A stretch of 64,000 bases of DNA from Marinobacter nauticus (GTDB lineage Bacteria; Pseudomonadota; Gammaproteobacteria; Pseudomonadales; Oleiphilaceae), in NCBI RefSeq assembly GCF_003634635.1, contig NZ_RBJB01000003.1, forward strand, positions 1,130,715 to 1,194,714, given 5' to 3'. The notes beneath the pieces are model-generated. The model saw only the letters and a program-made list of their open reading frames with translations, did not search any database and was not told where the DNA came from. Numbering within the stretch: the stretch's first letter is position 1; each line of letters begins with the position of its first letter. Below are positions 20,099-28,849 of this stretch, piece after piece. Position numbers and translations under genes: made by a program.

Positions 20099-21553
20099 GT
20101 GAAGCACGATTGTCATTACCATCCGGGCGACCCTGCCAAGTGGCATTGTGGCGAATGCCAGATGCACTACTGCAGCCGTTGTATGCCGGATGCCGATACC
20201 CGCCAGCGTCGGGGGCTTTGTCCCCGCTGCAGTAAAGCCATGCGTTATCTGGGCGCAGCCACCGAAGTGGTGCCCTTCTGGCAGCGGGTCGGGGCCTTTT
20301 TCCGTTACCCCTTCCACACCGATCCGCTGATTGTCATCGCCATCTGCACGTTGGTTCCTGTAGTGGCGCCAGCCAATATTATTGGCCTGATCATCTGGCT
20401 GGTGCTGGCGCTGGCGCTGTTCAAGTACACCTATGCGGTGATCAATCACACCGCTGAAGGCCATCTGAAACCGCCAGCAGTGTCGGTGGCGTTTACCGGC
20501 AGCGGTTTTGACATTGTGGTGCTGCAACTGCTGGTGTTTGTGCTTATGGGCGGCCTGGTAGGCGCCGCCGCCATGCTGGGCGGGCCGATACTGATGATGC
20601 TTGCGGTGGCGTTTGTAGTGCTGGCACTGCCGGCCAGCATCATGGTACTGGCCATGGAGCGCTCGGTCGGCGCAGCTGTAAACCCCATGAACCTGGCGGT
20701 GCTGATCTCGCGCATCGGCACGCCCTACTTCCTGCTTTACGGGTACCTGATTCTGCTCACCCTGGCCTCCGGCGCGGCGCAGGACTTTGCCGTGAATCAT
20801 TTCCCCATGTGGGTGGCCCAACCGCTGGCCGGTTTCCTGAACAGTACCTTTACCCTGATCCTGTTTCACATGCTGGGTTATCTGCTATTCCAGTATCAGG
20901 AAGAACTCGGCTTTGCCTCAGACCTTCAGGACGAGATCTCGGAAACCGACCAACACCAGCGGGATCGCAGCAGCCGGTTTGATGCCGATCTGGATATGAA
21001 CCTGAAGGATGGCAACTACGACCGTGTGCAGAGCATGCTCAAGGAAGCCCTCAAACGGGACCGGACCAACCCTGCCCGCATCGGCCAGCTTTACCAGCTG
21101 CTGACCGCCCGCAATGATGCCGAAGAGCTGTACCGCTACCACCCCAGGATTATGGCCTGGCTGGCCCAACGGCATGATGGAGACGGGCTGAATCAACTGT
21201 TACAGACGCTGCAGATGGTGGAGCCGAAGTTCCAGCTGGACGACCCGGAACTGGCGGTGCAGTGTGCCGGCACCCTGTACCATCGGGGCCACCACAAAGC
21301 GGCCATCCGTTTGCTGCAGGATTTCCACAAACGCTTCCCGGACAGCGATCAGCTGGCACCGGCCTATCTGATCGTGGCCCAGGCCCTCGCTAATGGCCTG
21401 CAGCAGTGGGAAAAAGCCAGTGCGTTCCTGTCGTTCATCAAGAAGCGCTGCGTGAACCATCCGGCCCACGAGCACATTGATGTCTGGCTGGAACAGGCGG
21501 CGAACCAGCAACCGTTGAAAGGGCCAAAAGCGAGCTTTCAGGTTTCAGACTGA
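20099..21553 (+). CDS. B-box-like zinc finger, multi-pass membrane protein with helical-repeat tail
   Basis: 484 residues, function unknown. The N-terminus (1-50) has a zinc-finger-like cluster CHYHPGDPAKWHC..C..HYCSRC, resembling B-box domains, followed by CPRC. Residues about 75-275 hold four to six membrane helices in a DUF4013-like region. Residues about 290-470 are soluble and helical, reading like TPR repeats (AVQCAGTLYHRGHHKAAIRLLQDFHKRFPDS). Start is GTG at 20099 with AGGA nine bases upstream. It converges with a rhomboid protease gene whose tail has similar repeats, 18 bp between stops. The C-terminal repeats suggest a scaffold or adaptor role, by inference only. Confidence 0.75.
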   Translation: MKHDCHYHPGDPAKWHCGECQMHYCSRCMPDADTRQRRGLCPRCSKAMRYLGAATEVVPFWQRVGAFFRYPFHTDPLIVIAICTLVPVVAPANIIGLIIWLVLALALFKYTYAVINHTAEGHLKPPAVSVAFTGSGFDIVVLQLLVFVLMGGLVGAAAMLGGPILMMLAVAFVVLALPASIMVLAMERSVGAAVNPMNLAVLISRIGTPYFLLYGYLILLTLASGAAQDFAVNHFPMWVAQPLAGFLNSTFTLILFHMLGYLLFQYQEELGFASDLQDEISETDQHQRDRSSRFDADLDMNLKDGNYDRVQSMLKEALKRDRTNPARIGQLYQLLTARNDAEELYRYHPRIMAWLAQRHDGDGLNQLLQTLQMVEPKFQLDDPELAVQCAGTLYHRGHHKAAIRLLQDFHKRFPDSDQLAPAYLIVAQALANGLQQWEKASAFLSFIKKRCVNHPAHEHIDVWLEQAANQQPLKGPKASFQVSD

Positions 21554-21571
21554 GGGCGTGCCTGCCATGCC

Positions 21572-23023
21572 TCAGCCGTGCAGCTGCAACAGCTGCCGGT
21601 AATGGCGCGCTTTCGGCTCCATTTGCAGTTTCTCGAACTCCGCCACCAGAAGCCGGCAGGCTTCGTTCACCATGTCCGGTTCGGCTTTGGCTCGCATGCG
21701 CTCAAACGCCTTCTCCGCAGCTTTGAAATCATGGCGCTTCAGGCTGGCGAACAGCACACGGTTGTGCGCCTCCGGTGCCAACGGATGATAGGCCTCACCC
21801 TTGCTCAGGTACTCCTGCCAGATATCCACCATCTGTTCCGGCTGCCGCCGGGCGATGGCGTCGGCCATCATTTCCTCGGCGAGCAGACGGTAGCTGTCCA
21901 GGTCCGGCCTTAATTTAGCCAGTTGGTACAGGTGTTCCAGCAGCACGGGCCGTTCCGGATAACGTTCCCGCAACGCCTCGAACTGGCGCCGGGCCAGGTC
22001 GAACTCCATGCGGCCGAGGCTGGCCATGGCCTGGCCATAGGCTTTGGTGAACTGTTCGTCCTGCTCTTCCTGCTCCGGTTCGAAGAACTCTTCTTTCACC
22101 TGCAGCCAGCTCTGGCCCAACAGCCACACCAGCCCGGCACCGGCCGCCAGGCCACCGGCGTGGGCCATGTAGGCAATACCGGTGGCACCGGCAAACCAGT
22201 AGTCATAGATTTCCTTGCCCAGCCAGACCGGCAGCATGGCAATAGCCGGCGCCCGGAAATAGTTGAAGTAAACGCCCAGGAAGTAGAAGAAGCGGATGCG
22301 CTGCAGCCCGTATATGGCGACGTACATGCCCATCAACCCGGAAATGGAGCCGGATGCGCCCACCAGCGGTACCTGACTGCCCATGGAAAAGGCGGTAAAC
22401 ACCAGGCCGGACAGGGCACCACACACCAGATAAGCCACCAGAAAGCGCCCCGGTCCCAGCGCTTTTTCCACGGTAAACCCCAGCAGGAAAAGGAACAGCA
22501 GGTTACCGATGATATGGCCCCAGCCGCCGTGCAGGAACTGGTAGGTAATGAGCGTGTACAGCGAAAGCTCCGCTGGCACCAGTCCCAGCTGATAGGCGCT
22601 CATCCGGCTGATCCACTGCTGCTCGATCGCCGAGCGCTGCTCCAGCCAAAGGTTGCGCTCGGCCGGGGCCCAGATCAGATCCCGGTTCTGCTGCAGATAC
22701 TGGTAAAACTCACGATCCAGCAGCAGCGTCACCGCCTGCCAGAGTTCCTCCTCATTTTCCTGAAGCTGCTGGAACTCCTGCAACTCCAGAACCCGCTGCT
22801 GGTTGCCTTCGAACTGGATTTCCCGCTGCAGGTAGTCCTCATAGGCGGGGGCCTCCAGGGCCAGCAGATCGCTCTCCAGATAGTCTTCCAGGGCGGCTTC
22901 GAGCTTGCGGTCGTCTCCGCCCTGGTAGAACAGAAACACCAGCAAACAGGCCATGATCAGGCCCAGGGTTACCCAGGGCGGGCGTTTCCAGTTAACGGCA
23001 TTCTCGGCAGGAATAATCAGCAT
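21572..23023 (-). CDS. Rhomboid family intramembrane serine protease with TPR-like tail
   Basis: 483 residues. After a first helix (about 17-34) comes a charged, coiled insert (about 36-140) unusual for a simple rhomboid. The six-helix rhomboid core spans 150-310: FLHGGWGHIIGNL (loop and helix 2), catalytic Ser224 in GASGSISGLMG, and catalytic His288 in MAHAGGLAAGAG. The C-terminal 170 residues are helical repeats (MASLGRMEFDLARRQFEALRERYPERP). Both catalytic residues are present, so it should cleave membrane helices. It sits tail to tail with the zinc-finger membrane protein gene. Confidence 0.88.
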   Translation of the reverse strand: MLIIPAENAVNWKRPPWVTLGLIMACLLVFLFYQGGDDRKLEAALEDYLESDLLALEAPAYEDYLQREIQFEGNQQRVLELQEFQQLQENEEELWQAVTLLLDREFYQYLQQNRDLIWAPAERNLWLEQRSAIEQQWISRMSAYQLGLVPAELSLYTLITYQFLHGGWGHIIGNLLFLFLLGFTVEKALGPGRFLVAYLVCGALSGLVFTAFSMGSQVPLVGASGSISGLMGMYVAIYGLQRIRFFYFLGVYFNYFRAPAIAMLPVWLGKEIYDYWFAGATGIAYMAHAGGLAAGAGLVWLLGQSWLQVKEEFFEPEQEEQDEQFTKAYGQAMASLGRMEFDLARRQFEALRERYPERPVLLEHLYQLAKLRPDLDSYRLLAEEMMADAIARRQPEQMVDIWQEYLSKGEAYHPLAPEAHNRVLFASLKRHDFKAAEKAFERMRAKAEPDMVNEACRLLVAEFEKLQMEPKARHYRQLLQLHG

Positions 23024-23248
23024 GGGCGGTCACAATTCATCATAATCTGTCCCTGAAAAGCTGCTTTTTACCACAGCGGGGCCTTCTTTTCCCGGTGTAA
23101 TCACACAGTCACACAAATGCCATTCAATCGGTAGCTACAGAACCCGGGTGGCTATCGACCATTCGCCAATTGCCGTTATGGCCTCTGACATCAATAGTGA
23201 AGGGGACATAACAAAAAACGCCGGGCACTCGACTCGAGGAAGCAGCAA

Positions 23249-23689
23249 ATGACCGTACTTGTTCTGGACAACCCCGATATGCTGGCCAAGGCCGCCCTGG
23301 CCTTCGCCGGCGCCAACGGGCAACTGTCGGCCGACGCCGACCGTCCCCACCGTACCCGATTCCACTACGGTTTCAACAAACACACGCTGGATGCCCCGGA
23401 TATCGATATGCTCAAGCGGCACGCGGCCTATATCAAAGGGCACCCCGGCATGCAGGTTCGCATCCACGGCCATGCCGACAATTTTGGCTCTGCCGAATAC
23501 AACCGGTTTCTGGCCCGACTCAGGGCCAACGCCGTGGCCCGGCTACTGATTCAGGAAGGCGTGTCGCAATCGTCCATCCTGCTTGCCACCTGGGGCTCGG
23601 ATCGCCCGCTGACCCGGCCGGAGGACCACGCCGCCAACCGGCGTGTGGAACTGGAATACCTGAGCCTGGACGTCGCCCGGGCGCTGTAA
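23249..23689 (+). CDS. OmpA/MotB C-terminal domain protein without signal peptide
   Basis: 146 residues. The last 110 are an OmpA-like peptidoglycan-binding domain: an FHYGFNKHTLDAPDIDML opening, then VRIHGHADNFGSAEYNRFLARLRANAVARLLIQEGV, and NRRVELEYL at the end. Usual family members are periplasmic and have signal peptides or lipid anchors. This one begins MTVLVLDNPDMLAKAALAF, with GAGGA 8 bases before the ATG and no hydrophobic leader in frame upstream. It may be cytoplasmic, exported by another route, or a relic of a larger gene. The usual Asp of the TDxxG motif region reads HADNFG, close to canonical. Confidence 0.8.
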   Translation: MTVLVLDNPDMLAKAALAFAGANGQLSADADRPHRTRFHYGFNKHTLDAPDIDMLKRHAAYIKGHPGMQVRIHGHADNFGSAEYNRFLARLRANAVARLLIQEGVSQSSILLATWGSDRPLTRPEDHAANRRVELEYLSLDVARAL

Positions 23690-23703
23690 TCGACAGAAAC
23701 ACA

Positions 23704-23729
23704 AACGGGGCCCCAAGGCCCCGTTCTTC
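23704..23729. terminator. Bidirectional stem-loop terminator
   Basis: Perfect 9-bp stem AACGGGGCC / GGCCCCGTT with a CCAA loop, followed by TCTTC, between the OmpA-like gene and the convergent MAPEG gene. It can fold on either strand, so it likely ends both transcripts. Confidence 0.75.
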
Positions 23730-23746
23730 AATGGCTGGACACTGTT

Positions 23747-24148
23747 TCAGCCATATACCTGCCAGACGTTCCAGAACAGCAACAGTGCCGCAACCAGAAT
23801 CGCCAGCCAGGTTAGCAGGATCCCAATCATGCGTGCCCAATGCGGCCCGCCCTTACCGTTGATCATTCCCCAGGCATGGAGAATGCGGCCGACCACCAAC
23901 GCCATCCCGGTCCAGTAGATCAGCGAACCGGAAACGCCATTGAGCTCCGCAATGGCGAGCATGATCAAACCCAGCGGTGCGTATTCCACAAGATTAGCGT
24001 GGGCCCGGACGGCAGCTTCGAACTCCGGATCCTCATTGACGCCCAGACCCTTGCGGTATTTCAGCCGGTACTTGACCACCTGAGCCGACAGCACCAGCAA
24101 CAGCAGGCCAGTGACAGCCGCAAAAACAGCAGTGACAGGTACGATCAT
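23747..24148 (-). CDS. MAPEG family membrane protein
   Basis: 133 residues with four membrane helices. Family marks are RLKYRKGLGVNEDPEFEAAVRAHANLVEYAPLGLIMLAIAE and WTGMALVVGRILHAWGM, typical of bacterial MAPEG proteins (membrane-associated proteins in eicosanoid and glutathione metabolism). The bacterial proteins are mostly uncharacterised, some with glutathione transferase activity. The start at 24148 gives the normal family length; the open frame upstream of it reads as out-of-frame glsB and is not part of the gene. The stop of glsB and this start are 1 bp apart, so the two are one operon. Confidence 0.88.
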   Translation of the reverse strand: MIVPVTAVFAAVTGLLLLVLSAQVVKYRLKYRKGLGVNEDPEFEAAVRAHANLVEYAPLGLIMLAIAELNGVSGSLIYWTGMALVVGRILHAWGMINGKGGPHWARMIGILLTWLAILVAALLLFWNVWQVYG

Positions 24149-24149
24149 G

Positions 24150-24392
24150 TCAGCCCTTCTTGATCTTGTTGACGATGGCCAGCAGCAGCACGGCCCCGAC
24201 TGTTGCGGTAACCAGGCGACCAATGGCACCGTGGGCCGACAGCTGCAACAGGCCAAACAGGAAGCCGCCAATAAACGAGCCGACAATCCCGATACCAATG
24301 TTGGCCAACACGCCAAAGCCCTTGCCCTTCATGATCAGCCCGGCCAGCCAGCCGGCCAGACCACCAATGATCAGAAACCAGATCAGGTTCAT
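24150..24392 (-). CDS. GlsB/YeaQ/YmgE family small membrane protein
   Basis: 80 residues, three glycine-rich membrane helices: LIIGGLAGWLAGLIMKG, then IGIVGSFIGGFLFGLL, and a last helix ending VNKIKKG. This is the transglycosylase-associated protein family, small stress-linked membrane proteins of unknown mechanism, despite the family name. GGAG lies 7 bases before the ATG. It is directly upstream of the MAPEG gene, so both probably belong to one envelope-related transcript. Confidence 0.9.
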   Translation of the reverse strand: MNLIWFLIIGGLAGWLAGLIMKGKGFGVLANIGIGIVGSFIGGFLFGLLQLSAHGAIGRLVTATVGAVLLLAIVNKIKKG

Positions 24393-24463
24393 TATGTCAC
24401 TCCCCAGATGTCCAGAATCAGCGTCAGTTTCGTCCGAAAGACTGCCCTGTTTTCACTGGCTGT

Positions 24464-25183
24464 TCAAGCAGTTCCGTGGGTAAGTGCGAGGTCAGCAATG
24501 GCCTCTTCCATCTGTTGGCGACAACGGTGCATCAGTTCGGGAATGTCTTCGCTGGTCATGCCCTGTGTTTCGACTGGCGGGAGAATCCGCAAAGGCACAG
24601 GCTCCCGTCGTCCGGTCCAGCCTCTGGATTTGCCATGGTATTCGCCCGCACACACCATGGTAATGGGTGCGCCAGCGGCAACGGCCATGTGAAATGCCCC
24701 TTTCTTGAAGCTACCCAGGCCACGGCCACGGCTGCGGGTTCCCTCCGGAAATACCCAGATGCTCTTGCGTTCCCGGTTAATGGCGTCGCTGGTGGCCTGC
24801 ATGGTGGCCACAGCTTTCGCCGCACGGCCGCGATTCAGGATGATGTTGCCTCCCAGCCAGAATACCTGCCCGAAGAATGGCACCCAAACCAGTGAAGATT
24901 TACCAACCGCCACCCCACGCGGCGGTAGCAAATCACCCATCACAAACAGATCATCGTTCTGCTGATGATTGGCGATAATCACGGTCGGCCGATCCTTGGG
25001 CATGTTTTCAGCGCCGTAGAGAGGGCGCTTCATACCCAGAATACATCGGCCGATTCTTGCCACGACCCAGCCCAGGATACGGTTGTTGTCAGGATTGAAA
25101 GGCCGTAAGAGGTAGAGCAACATCATAACCAGGCATACGACAGGAACACTGAGCCAGGCCAGGATTTTTCGAACTTGTGACAT
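24464..25183 (-). CDS. 1-acyl-sn-glycerol-3-phosphate acyltransferase (PlsC family)
   Basis: 239 residues from the ATG at 25183, which places a hydrophobic helix (about 8-28) at the N-terminus as in PlsC; the frame is open further up but without a ribosome site. The acyltransferase motifs are present: HX4D as NHQQNDD (near residue 73) and FPEGTRSRG (near 145), then the downstream block APITMVCAGEYHG. The expected reaction is transfer of an acyl group to lysophosphatidic acid, making phosphatidic acid at the inner membrane. Whether this is the main PlsC or a paralogue cannot be told here. Confidence 0.86.
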   Translation of the reverse strand: MSQVRKILAWLSVPVVCLVMMLLYLLRPFNPDNNRILGWVVARIGRCILGMKRPLYGAENMPKDRPTVIIANHQQNDDLFVMGDLLPPRGVAVGKSSLVWVPFFGQVFWLGGNIILNRGRAAKAVATMQATSDAINRERKSIWVFPEGTRSRGRGLGSFKKGAFHMAVAAGAPITMVCAGEYHGKSRGWTGRREPVPLRILPPVETQGMTSEDIPELMHRCRQQMEEAIADLALTHGTA

Positions 25184-25232
25184 TCTGTTTGATCCGATCC
25201 ACTGCATTTTGGCGCACAAGTGTACGCCAACA

Positions 25233-25820
25233 TCACAGAGCGGCGACAGTATCAATTTGTTCCATACCGTAAGCCGGCTTTGCCTCCACCACATAACGCA
25301 ACGTGCCGGAAGCGTCCAGGCTGTCAAACGGGTAACAGGTGATCAATACCAGGGTATCCCGGGCCAGAGACCGGGTATCCAGGGACTCCCGGGAACTGTC
25401 CACCACCCGGGTGGCTGTCACCTGATAACGTCGCCACTGCCGGTCCATGCCCTGCAGCCTGACCGCATCGCCCGGTTCCAGATGCTGCAGATGGCGAAAG
25501 TGAGTGTCACGGTGGCCCGCGAGCACCACCGGCGCACCGGGGCCTTCACTACCGGGCACCCGCCCCGGACCAAACGCAAGGCTTTCACCATGAACGCCCT
25601 CCAGCACGATCATGGACACGCCTTGTTCCGGTATATCCAGCTTCGCCACTGGCCAGGTATCGGCCCAGGGCCAGGGCCTCGCCTCGCTCTGTCGGGCCTG
25701 GCTCTCGGCCCAGGCCAACTCCAGCATTTCCTGGGCCACCAGTGCCTTGAACGGAATCCACAAACCAAAGACCAGCAGGGTGGCGGAACAACCCACCAAC
25801 AATAGCAACGCACGGCTCAT
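25233..25820 (-). CDS. Class GN sortase (dedicated sortase system)
   Basis: 195 residues with an N-terminal membrane helix (4-24). The catalytic set of sortases is present: His103 in VVLAGHRDTHF, Cys162 in VLITCYPFD and Arg175 in GTLRYVVEA. Class GN sortases occur in Gram-negative, often marine, bacteria, each next to one substrate gene. Its ATG overlaps the stop of the target gene (ATGA at 25817-25820). It should cut the target's C-terminal signal and join it to an envelope acceptor; that acceptor is not known in Gram-negatives. Confidence 0.94.
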   Translation of the reverse strand: MSRALLLLVGCSATLLVFGLWIPFKALVAQEMLELAWAESQARQSEARPWPWADTWPVAKLDIPEQGVSMIVLEGVHGESLAFGPGRVPGSEGPGAPVVLAGHRDTHFRHLQHLEPGDAVRLQGMDRQWRRYQVTATRVVDSSRESLDTRSLARDTLVLITCYPFDSLDASGTLRYVVEAKPAYGMEQIDTVAAL

Positions 25821-27955
25821 AGCGACTGCCTCCGGCTGAGCATGACAATGGCCAGCGAGAACATCAGCCCCACCAGCCCCAGGGCGGTCAGCAACGGACC
25901 GAAGGTGGCAGTTTGCGGGTAACGCAGCATTCCGGGCTGGCTGCCGGCCGGCAGCAAGGTGGGCACGGCCTCCTGATTGAGGGATTCCCCCTCTGGTCGG
26001 GATACACGCTCCTCAATGGCGACGAAGCTGGTGAACGGCGACATCACACCGTGTCTCAGTGATAACTCGACGATGGCCGCTTCATCGGGCTCAGTGCCCG
26101 CCAGGCGCGCGCTGTCCATCACTGCATCGATGCGCCCCCGGGCCCACTGTCGGTCCAGGCCCTTGCCCGGCGCAGCACTGGCAAGATCCAGGCTGGTGCG
26201 CCACGACCGGCCACCGGGTAAACGGCCAGAGACCGTGAGCTCCCCTTCAGCCGGTGAGCCACGAACCACCTGCACCAGAGGCTGACCATGAAACAGATCC
26301 CCCGGTTTGGCCGGGACCGGTTGTGCAACAGTACCGGGCCATTGCACCTCGACATCCGTCATCACCGGCGCTTCCATGGCGGCAAACAGCTTACCCAGGG
26401 CTTTATCCACTTCCGCTGCGCTGTGTACCGCGGTGTACTGGCCCCGGCCCCAGCGCGCGGCTTCCCGGAGAAAATGCATATTTGGAGCAGAACCAATGGC
26501 GACGGTAAACAGCCGACGGTTTCCAAGCCCGGTGCGGATCTGATCGAACAGGGCCGATTCATTTCCGACGGCCCCGTCCGTCATGAACACCATCTGCTGC
26601 ACATGGCCGGACGACTCCGAGCCGTCCATTCCCATCGCCAGTGACAGCGCACCGGCCATTTCTGTGCCACCGTCGGCAGTCAGATCCTGCACGTAATCCC
26701 GCGCCCGGGCCAGATAGTGGCCATTGGCAGGCACAGGTTGCGTATAAAGGGCATGGGCCTGGCTGTTGAACTGGATAACATTGAAACGGTCACCGGGACG
26801 CAGGGTGTCGAGCCCCCTCAACAAAGCCGAGCGGGCCTGGCGGATAGACTCCCCGGCCATGGAGCCGGAGGTGTCGATAACGAACAGCAGCTCTCGGCGA
26901 AGAACCTGACCGGTGGTCGACGGCGGCATGACCATGGCCATCAGAAAATCCTCGCCTTGCCATTGCTGACGGAACAACGCGGCCGTCGGCGCCCGGTTAT
27001 CAGCGGGCCGCCAGCGCACGATTACATCCCGGTCCATCAGGATTTTCCCTTGTTCCGGCGCTACTGTTGCACGGCTACCCTCCAACTTGACCTGCAGCGG
27101 GTGGCTGGGGCTGGTCACCTCATCAACAGGCAATCCGGCTTCGATATCCAACTGAATGGTTGCGCGGTGACTGCCAGGGTTTACGTCATCCGGAAGCACC
27201 GTGAACGGACTGATTTCATCGGCATCGGCTACTTGCGTTGTGGGTAATGACCAGCCGGATTGCCATGCACTGGCGGGCGTGGAAACAGGGGCGCCCGGCA
27301 TGTATCGGGGGGTAAGCGTGGTAGGCAAACGCAACTCGAATTCGCCATGACGATAATTTACCGGTTGCTGATATTGCACTTCCACGGTCACTTCCTCGCC
27401 CGGTGCGATGTTGGCAATCCGGCTGGTGAACAGGTTAGGCCGGTTCTGCTCCACGGTCGCCGCTTTCTGGCCAGCCCGCTTCGCCTTTTCATAGTTCTGG
27501 CGGGCCTGGGCCCGGGGCTGTAGCTGGCCCACAATCCGCCGCTCGCCAACGGTCATGGTGAGGCCATAGACACTGGCCTGCTCCGGTAACGGGAATACAA
27601 ACAGGCCTTCCTGCCAGACATCGCTGGTGTTGCGAAAGGTACGGGTCAGGTGCGTCTGCGCCAGCAACCCGGTCACCTGCACGTCAAACCGGCTGTCCAG
27701 AACCAGGGCCGGTTCCTGCCATGCACTTTTGCGATCAACCAGATACAGCTGCCCGGGCTGCTCGGATTCCATGGCGCGGGCCTCGGCATACAACGGATGC
27801 ACAAACAACATCAGCACCATGGCCAGCCAGAGGCTGATGCCCTCGGCGCAGCGGATCATGTTTCGTCTGGCCCGGGTCGACAGCAACGGTTTTAAGGAGG
27901 GATGATGACATTCCGGCCGAACGACCGGGTTAGCAAGCAGCGATAGCAGCATCAT
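25817..27955 (-). CDS. Marine proteobacterial sortase target protein (VIT and VWA domains)
   Basis: 712 residues. A long basic N-region precedes a signal helix (about 40-57). A VIT domain (about 70-210; LTRTFRNTSDVWQEGLFVFPLPE, NYEKAKRAGQKAATVEQNRPNLF) is followed by a VWA domain (about 350-530) with an intact MIDAS motif in LLFVIDTSGSMAGES. The C-terminus is a sorting signal: YPQTATF (679-685), a membrane helix, and SRRQSL. The signal departs from the usual LPxTG in having Tyr for Leu and Ala for Gly. The start at 27955 is supported by AAGGA seven bases upstream. It is the first gene of a two-gene operon with the sortase, divergent from the pds regulators. Confidence 0.93.
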   Translation of the reverse strand: MMLLSLLANPVVRPECHHPSLKPLLSTRARRNMIRCAEGISLWLAMVLMLFVHPLYAEARAMESEQPGQLYLVDRKSAWQEPALVLDSRFDVQVTGLLAQTHLTRTFRNTSDVWQEGLFVFPLPEQASVYGLTMTVGERRIVGQLQPRAQARQNYEKAKRAGQKAATVEQNRPNLFTSRIANIAPGEEVTVEVQYQQPVNYRHGEFELRLPTTLTPRYMPGAPVSTPASAWQSGWSLPTTQVADADEISPFTVLPDDVNPGSHRATIQLDIEAGLPVDEVTSPSHPLQVKLEGSRATVAPEQGKILMDRDVIVRWRPADNRAPTAALFRQQWQGEDFLMAMVMPPSTTGQVLRRELLFVIDTSGSMAGESIRQARSALLRGLDTLRPGDRFNVIQFNSQAHALYTQPVPANGHYLARARDYVQDLTADGGTEMAGALSLAMGMDGSESSGHVQQMVFMTDGAVGNESALFDQIRTGLGNRRLFTVAIGSAPNMHFLREAARWGRGQYTAVHSAAEVDKALGKLFAAMEAPVMTDVEVQWPGTVAQPVPAKPGDLFHGQPLVQVVRGSPAEGELTVSGRLPGGRSWRTSLDLASAAPGKGLDRQWARGRIDAVMDSARLAGTEPDEAAIVELSLRHGVMSPFTSFVAIEERVSRPEGESLNQEAVPTLLPAGSQPGMLRYPQTATFGPLLTALGLVGLMFSLAIVMLSRRQSL

Positions 27956-28081
27956 TGGATTTTCCTTGTCTTGATGGTGATGCCACTATTTCAGCTCAGC
28001 CACGGGGCAACCCGATGGCAGAAACAGGCAGGCCGACGATGAAAAATGATGAATTATGGCAATGGCTTCTACATCGCTTGT

Positions 28082-28110
28082 GTGCCATGGTCAGCGTGAT
28101 TTAATGGCAC
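28082..28110. promoter_or_regulatory. Inverted repeat in the divergent sortase control region
   Basis: Perfect 7-bp arms GTGCCAT and ATGGCAC, 15 bases apart, so half-sites repeat every 22 bp (two helical turns). They lie 35 bp before pdsR, in the 189-bp gap shared with the divergent target gene. A binding site for PdsR is a guess. Confidence 0.35.
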
Positions 28111-28144
28111 TGCGATTTCGTCAACAAGGCAGACTGAACCGACC

Positions 28145-28846
28145 ATGAAGAAGCACATCGTCCTGATTGAGGATGAAGCCGGCATCCGCGACAACTATCG
28201 CGCGGCCTTCGAACGCCGGGGTTACCGGGTATCCACCTATGGCGACCGGCCGGCGGCCTGGCAGGTGCTGCGCCAGAGCCTGCCAGATCTGGCCATTATC
28301 GATGTCGGGCTGGGCGAGGAAGCCGAGGGGGGCTTTACCTTGTGTCAGGATCTGCGCAGCCTGTCTGCCACCCTGCCGATTATTTTCCTGACGGCACGCG
28401 ACAGCGACATCGACTCCGTACACGGCCTTAGGCTGGGCGCCGACGATTACGTCACCAAAGACATGAGTCTGGAACACCTGCTGGCGCGCATCACCGCCCT
28501 GCTTCGGCGCGCGGAAGCCTGGGCCGAAGCTCTGCAGAAACCCGATGACATCCTCACGCGGGGCAAGCTGACCCTGAATGTGGACCGGATGACGGTAACC
28601 TGGCAGGGCCAGCCTGTGGACCTGACCGTGACTGAGTTCTGGATGTTGCATGCCCTGGTTCAGCACCCGGGCCATGTACGCAGCCGCGAGCAGCTGATGG
28701 AAGCCGCCAGCACCGTGCTCGATGACAATACCGTGACGTCCCACATCAAGCGTATCCGCCGCAAGTTCAGCCAGCTCGATGACCAGTTCGACGGCATTCA
28801 GACCGCCTATGGCATGGGCTACCGCTGGAATGCCCGTGAGGTCTGA
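28145..28846 (+). CDS. pdsR: PdsR, response regulator of the dedicated sortase system
   Basis: 233 residues: a receiver domain (1-122; phosphoacceptor Asp53 in LAIIDVGLGEE) and an OmpR-type winged helix (about 135-230; VTEFWMLHALVQHPGHVRSREQLMEAA, VTSHIKRIRRKF, GMGYRW). The regulator family known next to class GN sortases fits both sequence and position. No strong ribosome site precedes the ATG. The histidine kinase gene follows after 3 bp. It probably controls the divergent sortase-target operon. Confidence 0.9.
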   Translation: MKKHIVLIEDEAGIRDNYRAAFERRGYRVSTYGDRPAAWQVLRQSLPDLAIIDVGLGEEAEGGFTLCQDLRSLSATLPIIFLTARDSDIDSVHGLRLGADDYVTKDMSLEHLLARITALLRRAEAWAEALQKPDDILTRGKLTLNVDRMTVTWQGQPVDLTVTEFWMLHALVQHPGHVRSREQLMEAASTVLDDNTVTSHIKRIRRKFSQLDDQFDGIQTAYGMGYRWNAREV

Positions 28847-28849
28847 GTC

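Noticed and set aside
21923..23056. 377-codon plus-strand frame
   Set aside because: Antisense to the rhomboid gene; rich in His and Gln with no recognisable domain.
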